Below, in pieces: positions 8,606-17,056 of a stretch of 64,000 nucleotides of DNA (its first letter is position 1; every line of letters starts with the position of its first letter). The position numbers were made by a program, and so were the translations under genes. This stretch comes from Paenibacillus psychroresistens (GTDB lineage: Bacteria; Bacillota; Bacilli; Paenibacillales; NBRC-103111), in contig NZ_CP034235.1 in assembly GCF_009728935.1 (NCBI RefSeq), positions 4,936,001-5,000,000 on the forward strand. Reading direction: 5' to 3'. Below the pieces are notes generated by a model. The model was not told the origin of the DNA, searched no databases, and was given only the letters and a program-made list of their open reading frames with translations.

Positions 8606-9646
8606 TTAATCTCCGCCGCCTCCGCCACCGCAACTACTGCTGCTGCAGCTAGAGGATGAACTGCTGCTGCCACTATCGCTTCCTCCGTCACTTCCCCCAC
8701 TGCCTCCACCATCCGAAGAACCATTATCCCCCGTTCCGCATGAAGAGCCCCCGGAGTCGGCTCCTTCGTTCTCACTCTGTATTTCTTCAGGAAGAATTTC
8801 TTGCATACTGTCCGCATAGCTTCCATTATCCATCAGAGAATAGAAAATCATTGCACTTGCTGCATATCCCATCATATCTGAAGATTGCATGCCCGAGCCT
8901 CGGTTATAAGATTGATTGGGATCATCCGCTGTATCGATTTGTGCTTTCAATTGTTGAATCAAGCTTACAATTGCAGCTCTAACCTCTGGAAATCTTTCTG
9001 CTGCACCTACATTAAACAGAGCTTCCATGATTTCTTGTTCATTGGACTCCCTTAGCTGTTGCATCCGTTGTTTGCTTAATGGAAACTTATAAAAGGGGTT
9101 CCAAATCAGGTTGCTATACGGTGTAAACTCAAACAAATGCCCATAGACCCAATCAAACCAAGCTCTTTCATCAGGCATACTCATCTTCTGCACATGCGGG
9201 GTATGATGAATCATTCCACCTGTTAATCGTTCGCATAATTGCTGATATTCTCTTGTAAACATAATCATCTCATGCCAAATTTCATCCACAGCTTCACTGA
9301 ACATAGGAGTTTGACGCAGGATAGCATTCATCGCCAAATATCTTTTAAGCTCTAGTAGCTTCCATTCATACTCAGCTGAGCTAACATTTGGATGCGCTCC
9401 CAGAACACGCTGCTTCAATTGGGTAAGAAATAAAGCAGATAGCCCTTTATCCAAACGCAGCTCCAAATCCTGTAAGGGCATTTCCTGACGGAAATTCAAC
9501 CCAGTAGGCAGGTTATCTTCAGAAAAAGCAATCTTTTTAATCCTCTGATTCCGTGGTGCTTTACTGTTTCCAGTTGCTTTTGTTATCGCAGAAATAATGA
9601 TAACCATCACCAATATGAAGAATAAAATTATCAGAACATTAGGCAT
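8606..9646 (-). CDS. GRDP-like (DUF1399-type) protein with Gly/Ser/Cys-rich C-terminal tail
   Basis: 346 residues. An N-terminal membrane segment (about 4-22) precedes a soluble region holding VDEIWHEMIMFTREYQ (120-135) and a C...GGMIHHTP element about ten residues later, the pattern of glycine-rich-domain (DUF1399-like) proteins. The last fifty or so residues are almost only Gly, Ser, Asp and Cys, ending in runs of serine, two isolated cysteines and a final glycine run. Such tails occur in secreted or membrane proteins of several Firmicutes. Function is not established. The gene sits between the hydrolase and the iron permease and has its own AAGGAGG site. Confidence 0.6.
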   Translation of the reverse strand: MPNVLIILFFILVMVIIISAITKATGNSKAPRNQRIKKIAFSEDNLPTGLNFRQEMPLQDLELRLDKGLSALFLTQLKQRVLGAHPNVSSAEYEWKLLELKRYLAMNAILRQTPMFSEAVDEIWHEMIMFTREYQQLCERLTGGMIHHTPHVQKMSMPDERAWFDWVYGHLFEFTPYSNLIWNPFYKFPLSKQRMQQLRESNEQEIMEALFNVGAAERFPEVRAAIVSLIQQLKAQIDTADDPNQSYNRGSGMQSSDMMGYAASAMIFYSLMDNGSYADSMQEILPEEIQSENEGADSGGSSCGTGDNGSSDGGGSGGSDGGSDSGSSSSSSSCSSSSCGGGGGGD

Positions 9647-9697
9647 TTATGTAACCTCCTTCATCTATATCCCTTATTATAACAAGGAAATACAAAA

Positions 9698-9717
9698 AAG
9701 AAGCCCTTAGGCTTCTT
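9698..9717 (-). terminator. Intrinsic terminator of the iron permease gene
   Basis: An 8-bp perfect stem (AAGAAGCC/GGCTTCTT) with a four-base loop, followed on the minus strand by a run of seven T. It lies just after the stop of the FTR1 gene and separates it from the GRDP-like gene. Confidence 0.85.
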
Positions 9718-9737
9718 AAAATTTAACTATGAATGGA

Positions 9738-11240
9738 TTAGTTGGATTTTTGCTGAACCAGCATTTGCCTTCGAAGCTTTAAATCCTTCTGCTTACTCCA
9801 AATTACAATCACCGCTGCTAAGACTAACAAAAAAGCCTGCGGGACGACATTCTCCCAAGTAGCATATAGTGCGAAGAATTCAATCGTTGGCATCGAGGCC
9901 ACTCGTGTCGCTTGTAGAACCCCTGCCAATTGCAAGCCATGCACACCCATACCCAAAAACTTAAAGCAAAGATAGAACACGAAAATACTTGAAATCAAGA
10001 AAAATGGACGCATTGGAATTTTTAAACCGACTTTTAGAATCAAGTAGGAAATAACAGCTAAAATCAGAATCCCGAGTCCGATGCCCGTTAATAAGCTTGT
10101 TAATGAAATAGAAGAAGCCATGCCGATAAAGAACAATACCATCTCTGTGCCTTCTCTAAACACAGCTAGAAAAGCTAATACAGCTAATGACCATAAGCTC
10201 CCAGAAGCCAAGGCTTTTGTGCTTTTGTTGCTTATATATTGGCTCCACTGCGCCAGGCTTGATTTACTATGCAGCCAATAGCTCATATAAACCAACATCA
10301 CTGCAGCGAATAAACCTGTAAAGCCAGCAATTAGAAAGTTATTGCTGCCAAATGCGCCGGAGGAAAATAACATCTGAACGACAACACCAAGAATCATACT
10401 TACTATAACTCCGAATCCAACACCTGACCAAATCCATTTCTCTTTATTCTGATGGCCTGATTTCTTCAAAAAGCCCAACAATGCAACAATGACCAGTAAT
10501 GCTTCTAAGCCTTCACGGAGGATTATCGTTACTGCATCAATCATGGTATAGCTGGTTTTTGTGGAAAGCGGAATTAAATAATCACGCATTTTTGTTAATG
10601 TTTCCTCTGCGCCTGCCATGTCGACAGGATTCTCTGACAACTGAGAATAGGAAATAACCATGTCACTCTCAGCAGCTGTGTAAACCTTAGAAGATTGTGT
10701 AACGATCACACCCTCAACATCTAACCAGGACTCACGAAATTGCTGGACCTTATCTTTCGCTGCTTGTGCTTGATTATTCTTAATATCCGCGATTGCTTGC
10801 TCCAATAATGCTATTAAGCTGACCACTGTCGGCTTTTCATTGTTATTAGAAACAACAGCTGGCTTAAAGCTCGATAAATCACCTTGGATAAAGCTATTGT
10901 TTTGTTGATCCAGTTTCTTCATCGCATTTAAGATTGTTATTTTATCCTTAGTTTCCTTAAGAAAAGCAAACTGGATTTCACCCATTGTTGCCTCGATATC
11001 TCGATATGCATCTGTAGATTTTTCCTTGATGCCATCCTCAATATCAAACCATTTAGTACGAAATTCTGTAAAAGCAGCTTCTCCACTTTTCAAGTCATCC
11101 TTCTCTACAAAGGCAATGGCTTTGGTAATATTCATATTTAATTGTTTCAAGTCACCTTCTGCGTCTTTTGCGAAAGAGATAGTTGGTAAAAGAAACATTG
11201 CTAATATTATCATTATTAAAATACTTGTTGGCTTTCTCAT
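9738..11240 (-). CDS. efeU: FTR1/EfeU family iron permease with extracytoplasmic N-terminal domain
   Basis: 500 residues beginning MRKPTSILI, chosen because AGGTGGG lies before the ATG at 11240. A signal peptide (about 1-25) leads an extracytoplasmic alpha-helical region of about 240 residues with two similar halves (FxxxWxDxE repeats), then seven membrane helices. Both iron-permease motifs are present as REGLE and REGTE. The family imports ferrous or ferric iron. The permease carries its own N-terminal domain, as in Bacillus YwbL, but no efeO or efeB partner is nearby. A perfect Fur box 51 bases upstream predicts induction under iron limitation. Confidence 0.85.
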   Translation of the reverse strand: MRKPTSILIMIILAMFLLPTISFAKDAEGDLKQLNMNITKAIAFVEKDDLKSGEAAFTEFRTKWFDIEDGIKEKSTDAYRDIEATMGEIQFAFLKETKDKITILNAMKKLDQQNNSFIQGDLSSFKPAVVSNNNEKPTVVSLIALLEQAIADIKNNQAQAAKDKVQQFRESWLDVEGVIVTQSSKVYTAAESDMVISYSQLSENPVDMAGAEETLTKMRDYLIPLSTKTSYTMIDAVTIILREGLEALLVIVALLGFLKKSGHQNKEKWIWSGVGFGVIVSMILGVVVQMLFSSGAFGSNNFLIAGFTGLFAAVMLVYMSYWLHSKSSLAQWSQYISNKSTKALASGSLWSLAVLAFLAVFREGTEMVLFFIGMASSISLTSLLTGIGLGILILAVISYLILKVGLKIPMRPFFLISSIFVFYLCFKFLGMGVHGLQLAGVLQATRVASMPTIEFFALYATWENVVPQAFLLVLAAVIVIWSKQKDLKLRRQMLVQQKSN

Positions 11241-11290
11241 TTGCCGCCCACCTACTCTTTCAGAGAAACGACGTAGTCGTTTGTCTTTGT

Positions 11291-11305
11291 TGATAATCAT
11301 TATCA
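11291..11305 (-). promoter_or_regulatory. Fur box upstream of efeU
   Basis: TGATAATCATTATCA, an exact 7-1-7 inverted repeat identical to the Bacillus Fur consensus. It lies about 51 bp before the efeU start and so is well placed for iron-dependent repression. Confidence 0.85.
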
Positions 11306-11359
11306 ATGACCGTTTGCATTAATAATATTAAAGCAGGATAGACTGAAAAGTCAAACTCA

Positions 11360-11405
11360 AAAAGGCTATCCCTCCGTCTTTTCAGACATTAAAGGATAAC
11401 CTTTT
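11360..11405 (-). terminator. Intrinsic terminator downstream of the HesB-like gene
   Basis: AAAAGGCTATCC (11360-11371) pairs with GGATAACCTTTT (11394-11405) with a single G-U pair, and the minus strand continues as CCTTTTTGAGTTT. It separates the HesB-like transcript from the Fur-controlled efeU gene. Confidence 0.75.
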
Positions 11406-11417
11406 GTTATTTTGTAA

Positions 11418-11562
11418 CTATTTCACATATTTCTGCGGTTTTACAATGGCTTCTGCTTGTGTTGCTCCTGTAATGTAACGGCCATTGAGATTAATGATCC
11501 CCGGAATTCCCTTTGCTTGGATTCGTAATGACAAATCCTTCTTTTGGAAAGTATAGATAGTC
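11418..11562 (-). pseudogene. Possible out-of-frame thioredoxin-fold remnant
   Basis: In another frame from the HesB-like gene, overlapping its 3' end, 47 sense codons are open after a TAA and end at 11418, just before the terminator. The translation contains GIPGIINLNGRYITGA, which resembles the cis-proline strand and following NG-Y-GA element of DsbA/FrnE-like proteins. There is no good start codon or ribosome site. It may be a decayed gene end or a chance reading frame. Confidence 0.25.
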
Positions 11563-11793
11563 AATTCTTACACCATCCAATAACGGCTCATCCTTAACCA
11601 TAATCACTTCAATTTCTTTATCGGTTACAACTAGCTCGTCCTTATCGGTAAGCTTGTCCATATCCAATCCATAATGTGCATGGTCTCCATGGCTATGAGT
11701 AATTAATACGCGCAGCTTTAAATCCTTGTTTTCTTCTTTGTCTAGTTCTTTTTGAATAACCTTTGCTGCATTTCTTGTGATTTTGCAATTCAT
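11491..11793 (-). CDS. HesB-like (A-type carrier fold) protein lacking the family cysteines
   Basis: 100 residues starting MNCKITRNAA at 11793, with AGGAG eight bases upstream. The end (EPLLDGVRIDYLYF, then GFVITNP) follows the HesB/IscA fold. Where A-type carriers have a cysteine-containing glycine loop, this protein has THSHGDHAHYGLD, and the C-terminal CxC is also missing; the only cysteine is residue 3. It therefore is unlikely to carry an Fe-S cluster in the usual way. The HesB-like (seleno)protein subgroup is one possible home. It is transcribed toward efeU but ends at its own terminator. Confidence 0.65.
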   Translation of the reverse strand: MNCKITRNAAKVIQKELDKEENKDLKLRVLITHSHGDHAHYGLDMDKLTDKDELVVTDKEIEVIMVKDEPLLDGVRIDYLYFPKEGFVITNPSKGNSGDH

Positions 11794-11924
11794 TTTGTCC
11801 ACTCCTGTGCAAATTTATATATAGCTCTATTGCCATTGTAGCGATAATTCAGTATTGTGGAAAGTAGTGATTTCAAAATCAGAGTGATTTTGACAAGTCA
11901 AACTCCAGATGTCAGAGGTGAACC

Positions 11925-13004
11925 ATGCTTTCCTTCTATAAAAAGTATTACAAAACAGTCTTCGACATAGCTTTAATCGCACTAACTATCTACATATTCA
12001 TGTTTCTCTTTAGTTACTTGTACAAAATCGCAACACCGATTTTTCTGGCCTTTATTATCTTCGCAGCGATTGAGCCATTGGCAAAGTTTTTTCATCGCAG
12101 AGGAATGAAAAAATCCATTGCTTCCGCTATTTCCATCTTACTCTTCATCCTTGTGATCCTAGGGGTAATGGCGTTGCTTGGCATTGTCTTCACGACTCAG
12201 ATCCTCAATCTAGCAGATAGAATTCCAAGCTATGTTATTATACTGCAACATCAAATCGCTGTAAATGCAGATTATTTACAGAGCAAATGGGCTGCCTTAC
12301 CTACAGGTGTTACCTCAAAAAGCACAGATTATGCGGCAACCATTACTAAATTTGGTGGAGACGTCGCTGCAGACTTTCTGTTATGGGTAACGGGCAAGCT
12401 AACCTCCTTTACCTCTTTCATGATCAACTTTGTTATTGGAATTATTCTGGCCTATTTTCTTAGTACAGAAATTGAGAATTGGAAGAGATTGGCTAAGACC
12501 AATACTCCACAGACCTTCAAAACAGCTTTCGCGTTCTTAAAAGAAAATGTATTTATCGGTATTGTTGGCTATCTAAAGGCTCAGATGAAAATGGTAACCA
12601 TTACTTTTCTGGTGATATTGATTTGTTTGTTTATTTTTGGGGTTAACAGCGCCTTTTCCATTGCCTTATTGGCTGGTGTTTTTGATTTATTGCCACTATT
12701 AGGCGTTTCCACCGTATTCATACCTTGGATAATCTACTTATTTGCTGTAGGTCAATCCACATTAGCCATTGAATTAAGCATATTGCTTGTTGTTGTCATC
12801 CTTGTACGTCAAATTCTTGAGCCCAAAATCACTGGTGATTCGCTTGGCGTTTCTGCTTTTACCATGTTGTCTGCGATGATCATTTCTTTATCCCTATTTG
12901 GGATCTCAGGTTTAATATTATCTCCTATTCTGATTATTCTATTAAAAGCCTTACATGAACAAGGTTATTTAAAACGTTGGATTAGACTTCCAGAGGATTA
13001 CTAA
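11925..13004 (+). CDS. AI-2E family transporter (PerM/YtvI-like membrane protein)
   Basis: 359 residues with seven to eight predicted membrane helices: two near the N-terminus, a hydrophilic amphipathic stretch at about 90-150, then a cluster of helices with the conserved LLAGVFDLLPLLGV and ILEPKITGDSLG segments. Despite the family name, members export diverse solutes (some act as Na+/H+ antiporters) and the substrate cannot be inferred. GAGGTGAACC precedes the ATG. The next small gene follows by a few bases and is probably co-transcribed. Confidence 0.8.
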   Translation: MLSFYKKYYKTVFDIALIALTIYIFMFLFSYLYKIATPIFLAFIIFAAIEPLAKFFHRRGMKKSIASAISILLFILVILGVMALLGIVFTTQILNLADRIPSYVIILQHQIAVNADYLQSKWAALPTGVTSKSTDYAATITKFGGDVAADFLLWVTGKLTSFTSFMINFVIGIILAYFLSTEIENWKRLAKTNTPQTFKTAFAFLKENVFIGIVGYLKAQMKMVTITFLVILICLFIFGVNSAFSIALLAGVFDLLPLLGVSTVFIPWIIYLFAVGQSTLAIELSILLVVVILVRQILEPKITGDSLGVSAFTMLSAMIISLSLFGISGLILSPILIILLKALHEQGYLKRWIRLPEDY

Positions 13005-13031
13005 AGATAATACTTGCGAGGAGCAAAAACG

Positions 13032-13298
13032 ATGGCGATCAATTTCAGTCAAATTAAAAATGGCGACCTGCTGCAGGTTCAACCACTAGATAAGAATGTG
13101 AAGCTGTTTATGGAACGACAAGGCTACACCGTTGGATCAACGGTGCAGGTTATCGAAGTAAGCGAGCCGATTCCATCCTTTAATCCGCGAACGGGTACAG
13201 ATGAAATCTACTTACACATCACGGTTACTAATGGGAATCGGCCGTTGGGGTTCGATGTACGGGAATCGGAAGGTTATGTATCTGAGTATTTCAGTTAA
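13032..13298 (+). CDS. Conserved-looking small protein of unknown function
   Basis: 88 residues beginning MAINFSQIKNGDLL. The ATG at 13032 is favoured by GCGAGGAGC ten bases upstream, rather than the TTG at 13014 that overlaps it. The protein is soluble, mostly beta in character, with no Cys, no signal peptide and no membrane segment. I do not recognise a family. It follows the AI-2E-family gene closely and its terminator lies inside the 3' end of the convergent gene. Confidence 0.6.
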   Translation: MAINFSQIKNGDLLQVQPLDKNVKLFMERQGYTVGSTVQVIEVSEPIPSFNPRTGTDEIYLHITVTNGNRPLGFDVRESEGYVSEYFS

Positions 13299-13311
13299 AT
13301 AAGGACAGTAG

Positions 13312-13746
13312 TTAAATTCTAAAGCAATCGGCTCTCCATGAGACGATTGCTTTTTTTATTGCGTCATTGGAAAGTTTCTCATTGACTGCTCTTTCGGCTA
13401 GTGTCGGAAGCTCGGCATCACTTGCAAACCGTAGTGCAAAAACTTGTGAGCGAGTTAAATTCATATTTAATCTTTGGCCAGTCAGAATAAAATGCCTTAA
13501 GCCTTCTTCTGCAAGTATGGCACGGTCTTGTGCTTTAAGCGGATAAGGCCGGATGATCCCAGTTAGGAGTGTAAACAATATAGAAAATAACAATAGAATA
13601 ACTGCGCTTAACGGATTTACTTCTTTTTGGATTACTTGGACTAAATTAATAATTGCACAAACCAAGACAATCAGGATCAATGCCAAAAAAATGAAGTGAT
13701 AATTAGAATCATATCTTTTGTGATTGGCGTAATTCTGTTCTTTCAT
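13312..13746 (-). CDS. DUF6526-type membrane protein
   Basis: 144 residues. It begins MKEQNYANHKRY, followed by two membrane helices (about 18-38 and 45-65) and a soluble C-terminal half with alternating charged helices. The pattern of an N-terminal KEQN...NH...RY motif followed by two helices agrees with the DUF6526 group found across Bacteroidota and Bacilli. Function is unknown. The last codons are overlapped by the terminator hairpin of the opposing gene. Confidence 0.6.
   Translation of the reverse strand: MKEQNYANHKRYDSNYHFIFLALILIVLVCAIINLVQVIQKEVNPLSAVILLLFSILFTLLTGIIRPYPLKAQDRAILAEEGLRHFILTGQRLNMNLTRSQVFALRFASDAELPTLAERAVNEKLSNDAIKKAIVSWRADCFRI
13321..13360 (+). terminator. Terminator embedded in the 3' end of the opposing gene
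   Basis: AAAGCAATCG (13321-13330) pairs perfectly with CGATTGCTTT (13344-13353), followed by seven T. It terminates the plus-strand transcript of the AI-2E/small-protein pair while its DNA encodes the C-terminus of the minus-strand DUF6526 protein. Confidence 0.8.
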
Positions 13747-13828
13747 GCTTTCACTCTCCTCTATTAGATTTCTTTGACATTATATCACTTTGTACCGATT
13801 TCAAGTACATTTCCCAATAAACTTTGCC

Positions 13829-13857
13829 TTGACTAATATCTTTTAATTGATTATATT
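13829..13857 (+). promoter_or_regulatory. Sigma-A promoter of the marR-MFS operon
   Basis: TTGACT at 13829-13834 and TATATT at 13852-13857 are separated by exactly 17 bases, a near-consensus housekeeping promoter. Transcription should start near 13864, leaving a leader of about 70 bases. Confidence 0.75.
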
Positions 13858-13866
13858 CTTAACAAG

Positions 13867-13893
13867 TAATTATTATGGTAACTAAGATAATTA
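13867..13893. promoter_or_regulatory. Probable MarR operator
   Basis: The inverted repeat TAATTAT (13867-13873) / ATAATTA (13887-13893) lies just downstream of the -10 box and before the marR start. That position would block transcription, as expected for an autorepressed MarR operon. Confidence 0.5.
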
Positions 13894-13934
13894 GCAGCAA
13901 AGATTATTAGTAATTAAGAAAGGAGGCGAGAGAC

Positions 13935-14405
13935 TTGTCTTCCCATGATGAAGCCTATAAAGATCAGCTTCTTATACAGATGCAAAGCAGTCTCGAAACC
14001 CTCAGCATGCAGATTAAACAGGAGATTCAACAAATGAATGAACCTGATAATTTAGCAGGAGGTCAATTTTACTTGCTTCATAATTTATCTCAAAAAGGCA
14101 CCATCAATGCTTCTGAAGTAGCTAATATGATTGGGATTACTTCTGGGGCTGTGACCGGAATGACAGATAAGTTAGTCAGTATGGGATTAATCACACGAGA
14201 ACGTTCTGAAACGGATCGACGAGTTGTATTATTCAGCATTACTGATAGAGGGAACGAAACCATTAAACGGATTCGTGATCGAAGGTTTAAGCGTATTACA
14301 GAGCTTTTCCGCCAAATTAATAACTCAGAATTAGAAACAACTATCAACGTTTTCGATAAAATTACCAGCCTGCTAGAAAACGGAAAAAACATTAGGAGAG
14401 ACTAA
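13935..14405 (+). CDS. MarR family transcriptional regulator
   Basis: 156 residues from a TTG at 13935, selected by the strong AAAGGAGGCGAG at 13919-13930. The winged helix spans about residues 50-120: SQKGTINASEVANMIGITSGAVTGMTDKLV, then the wing SETDRRVVLFSITDRG, which is the usual DxR wing motif of MarR proteins. The MFS exporter start codon follows the stop by one base, so the two form an operon in which the regulator very probably represses the exporter and itself until a toxic ligand binds. Confidence 0.85.
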   Translation: MSSHDEAYKDQLLIQMQSSLETLSMQIKQEIQQMNEPDNLAGGQFYLLHNLSQKGTINASEVANMIGITSGAVTGMTDKLVSMGLITRERSETDRRVVLFSITDRGNETIKRIRDRRFKRITELFRQINNSELETTINVFDKITSLLENGKNIRRD

Positions 14406-14406
14406 A

Positions 14407-15990
14407 ATGACAAACACATCTGATTCTAGAAATACGAGGCTTATCGTCATCGGCCTGATGATTGGCTTGCTGTTATCTGCTTTGGATCAAACCATTGTAT
14501 CTACAGCAATGCCAACCGTAATTAATAAACTTCATGGCTTCAATTTATATAGCTGGGTCTTCTCGATTTATATGCTTACTTCAACTGCTGCTGTACCTAT
14601 CTTCGGTAAGTTAGCGGATCTTTATGGAAGAAGACCCGTATATTTAGTAGGTATGGGATTTTTCATTCTCGGATCAGCCTTATGCGGTCTTTCACATAAT
14701 ATGGTCGAATTGATTATTTTCCGCGGTATTCAAGGTATCGGGGCTGGAGCATTAATGCCGCTTGCGATGACCATTATTGGCGATATCTACCCTCCTGATA
14801 AAAGAGGTAAAATGCAAGGTATTTTCGGAGCCGTATTCGGCTTATCCAGTATTCTAGGGCCTGGTGCAGGCGGGTTCATTGTGGATCATTGGGACTGGCA
14901 GTGGATATTCTATGTAAACTTACCATTTGGTATTATTGCTGCAATTATTCTAGGTATTGCATTGAAAGAAACGCGAAGTAAAGAAAAGCGTTCGATTGAT
15001 TGGTTTGGCGCGCTTACCCTTACAGGTGCTATTGTAGCTATTCTGCTTGGATTGGTGTTAGCAGGCAACACAGATCAACCAGGTACTCATTATGCGTGGG
15101 CTTCTCCCCAAATTATTGGTTTGTTTAGTATTGGAGCCATTTTGATTGGTGCTTTCCTATTGATTGAAGCTAGAGCTAAAGAACCGATCATTCCATTGAC
15201 CTTGTTTAAAAATAGAGTTATCACTGTTGTAAGCATTGCTGGTTTTTTCATGGGTACTGGGATGTTTGGAGCGATTACTTATATCCCTCTATTTGTTCAA
15301 GGTGTTGTTGGGACCAAAGCTGCTACAGCAGGATATATCCTTACACCACTAATGCTATCTCTTATTCTTGCCAGTATTATCGGCGGGCGAATCATTTCTA
15401 AATTAACCTATCGTACCATTATTATGACGAGCATGGCGATTATGGGCCTTGGTTTCTACTTAATGTCTACGATGACTGTAGATACAACTAATCTTACGGT
15501 AATCTTATACATGATTGTTACTGGCTTGGGCATGGGTTCCTTGATGCCGACGTTTACGATTGCTGTACAGAGTGCAGTAGGTCCAGAGATGCGTGGTGTT
15601 GCCACTTCATCCTCCCAGTTTTTTCGCTCCATTGGCGGTACTATGGGTGTAAGTATTATGGGAGCTATCATGGCCTCCAAGATGGCGTCAGGATTAAGTG
15701 ATGCATCCAAAAAATTAACCGATTTTTCACCAGAAGAGCTGCTTAAATACTCTAATCCACAATCCTTATTATCCGAAGAAACTCGCGCTTCTATGCCGCC
15801 ACAAATCTTTACTGCTGTCAGAGAAGTCTTGGCTAACGCAGTAGACGGTATTTTCGTAACAGGTGTTATCTTCGTAGCTGTTGGTGTAATTGCCGCTATT
15901 TTCTTGGGAAAATCAAGATTACAGAAATCAGATAGCGGAGCAGCTAATGGTAAAAACGAAAAATTTGAGGTTGAAGTTGATATGATGTAA
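14407..15990 (+). CDS. MFS drug:H+ antiporter, DHA2 (EmrB/QacA) family, 14 helices
   Basis: 527 residues with 14 predicted membrane segments. Early motif LDQTIVSTAMPTV (motif D1 of DHA2 proteins), GKLADLYGRRPVYL (motif A) and a GPGAGGFIVDHWDWQWIF segment (motif C and beyond) are all clear. Members export lipophilic cations and other antimicrobials. AGGAGAGAC, overlapping the marR stop region, serves as its ribosome site, so translation is likely coupled to marR. The C-terminal tail is short and charged. Confidence 0.9.
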   Translation: MTNTSDSRNTRLIVIGLMIGLLLSALDQTIVSTAMPTVINKLHGFNLYSWVFSIYMLTSTAAVPIFGKLADLYGRRPVYLVGMGFFILGSALCGLSHNMVELIIFRGIQGIGAGALMPLAMTIIGDIYPPDKRGKMQGIFGAVFGLSSILGPGAGGFIVDHWDWQWIFYVNLPFGIIAAIILGIALKETRSKEKRSIDWFGALTLTGAIVAILLGLVLAGNTDQPGTHYAWASPQIIGLFSIGAILIGAFLLIEARAKEPIIPLTLFKNRVITVVSIAGFFMGTGMFGAITYIPLFVQGVVGTKAATAGYILTPLMLSLILASIIGGRIISKLTYRTIIMTSMAIMGLGFYLMSTMTVDTTNLTVILYMIVTGLGMGSLMPTFTIAVQSAVGPEMRGVATSSSQFFRSIGGTMGVSIMGAIMASKMASGLSDASKKLTDFSPEELLKYSNPQSLLSEETRASMPPQIFTAVREVLANAVDGIFVTGVIFVAVGVIAAIFLGKSRLQKSDSGAANGKNEKFEVEVDMM

Positions 15991-16008
15991 TTGAATGGGA
16001 ATGAATGA

Positions 16009-16037
16009 GAACGCGCCTCTAATAGAGAGCGCGTTTT
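16009..16037 (+). terminator. Terminator of the marR-MFS operon
   Basis: AACGCGCCTCT and AGAGAGCGCGTT pair around a three-base loop with one mismatch position, followed by TTTTTT. It lies in the interval between the convergent MFS and M14 peptidase genes. Confidence 0.8.
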
Positions 16038-16057
16038 TTCTGTGTTATTTAATTTTT

Positions 16058-16939
16058 TTAGCATGTTAAGCCAAGCAATAAAATCTTACTAACTTTTTCG
16101 TATATTTGATCCAATTGCTCGATAGGCAATGGATTTATGCCGTAACCTGCCTCAATAGTGAAGCCAGGACGACGAAATTGCTGTATAAACCAATCCTTAT
16201 ACCCTGCATCACTATCTGTCAGATACACGGCACAATACCCACTTACTGATGCTAATTTGTCTGCAAGGCCTTCTGCTTTTTCGGGTTCAAATCCACGGTA
16301 GTTCCAATAGATTTCCTCTCCCTGTGTATGTAAGGAAAGAACTAGATCGAAAGCATGCTTCAAAGTAAAATTAGCAATTGCCCTAGCTTCAGGCTCGCTT
16401 AATGGAGCAATACCCGAATAATTCATCGGTCCTGGCTTAGATTGCTGCCGTCTGACCCGCTCTTCCTCCCAGTATGCAGGGAATTGATCGTTTAAATCGA
16501 CACCATGGATATTCGCTTTCCAGCCAGTAAAATCTACAGAATTGTTATTCCATGCTAGGAGCTGTTGTTTAAACTCATGCTCCGCTCCGATTCCGTCCAA
16601 TACAAGCTCTACACCATCCGGATTAAGCAAAGGTACGAACCATATTGTTATTTCTTGCAGCAATTGATGAATATGGACTCCCTGCCATATGTAATCCTCT
16701 TCCTCCAAGCATCGAACGCAATCGTTAATAAATTTAATAAGTAATACGGCCGTTATCCACTCATTGGCATGAATAGCTGCGTTATAATGGATCTTGCGCT
16801 TGCCTTGGCCTAATCTTAGGGCCATAATCTCTTTCCCCATAACACTATAACCAATTACCTCATAGCTTAAATATGGATTGGGAAGCTTCATTAGCTGCAA
16901 TTCATTACACAAGTCATGGTAACTATAGGAGTTGTTCAT
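16058..16939 (-). CDS. M14 family zinc carboxypeptidase (gamma-D-glutamyl-diamino acid endopeptidase type)
   Basis: 293 residues. Zinc ligands H57 and E60 (IHANEW) and H205 (LSLHTQGEE), and the catalytic glutamate E264 (FTIEAGYG), are in place. There is no signal peptide and no LysM repeats, so the enzyme should be cytoplasmic, unlike the exported LysM-M14 enzymes. Related cytosolic enzymes cleave muropeptides (gamma-D-Glu-meso-DAP bond) during peptidoglycan recycling, which would fit the glutamate racemase gene directly upstream on the same strand. The pairing is suggestive only. Confidence 0.8.
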   Translation of the reverse strand: MNNSYSYHDLCNELQLMKLPNPYLSYEVIGYSVMGKEIMALRLGQGKRKIHYNAAIHANEWITAVLLIKFINDCVRCLEEEDYIWQGVHIHQLLQEITIWFVPLLNPDGVELVLDGIGAEHEFKQQLLAWNNNSVDFTGWKANIHGVDLNDQFPAYWEEERVRRQQSKPGPMNYSGIAPLSEPEARAIANFTLKHAFDLVLSLHTQGEEIYWNYRGFEPEKAEGLADKLASVSGYCAVYLTDSDAGYKDWFIQQFRRPGFTIEAGYGINPLPIEQLDQIYEKVSKILLLGLTC

Positions 16940-17056
16940 CCATTGGCTCCTCCTTGAATAAACTAAGCTTCATTACAAATATATTCATCACTTGAAATAA
17001 CCATTACCAAAGAAAAAGGAGGAAACCTAATCTCCTCCTCAACCACACCTATTCAA

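Noticed and set aside
11491..11793. Metallo-beta-lactamase because of the THSHGDH sequence
   Set aside because: The protein is only 100 residues and the remaining sequence follows the HesB fold; none of the other lactamase motifs is present.
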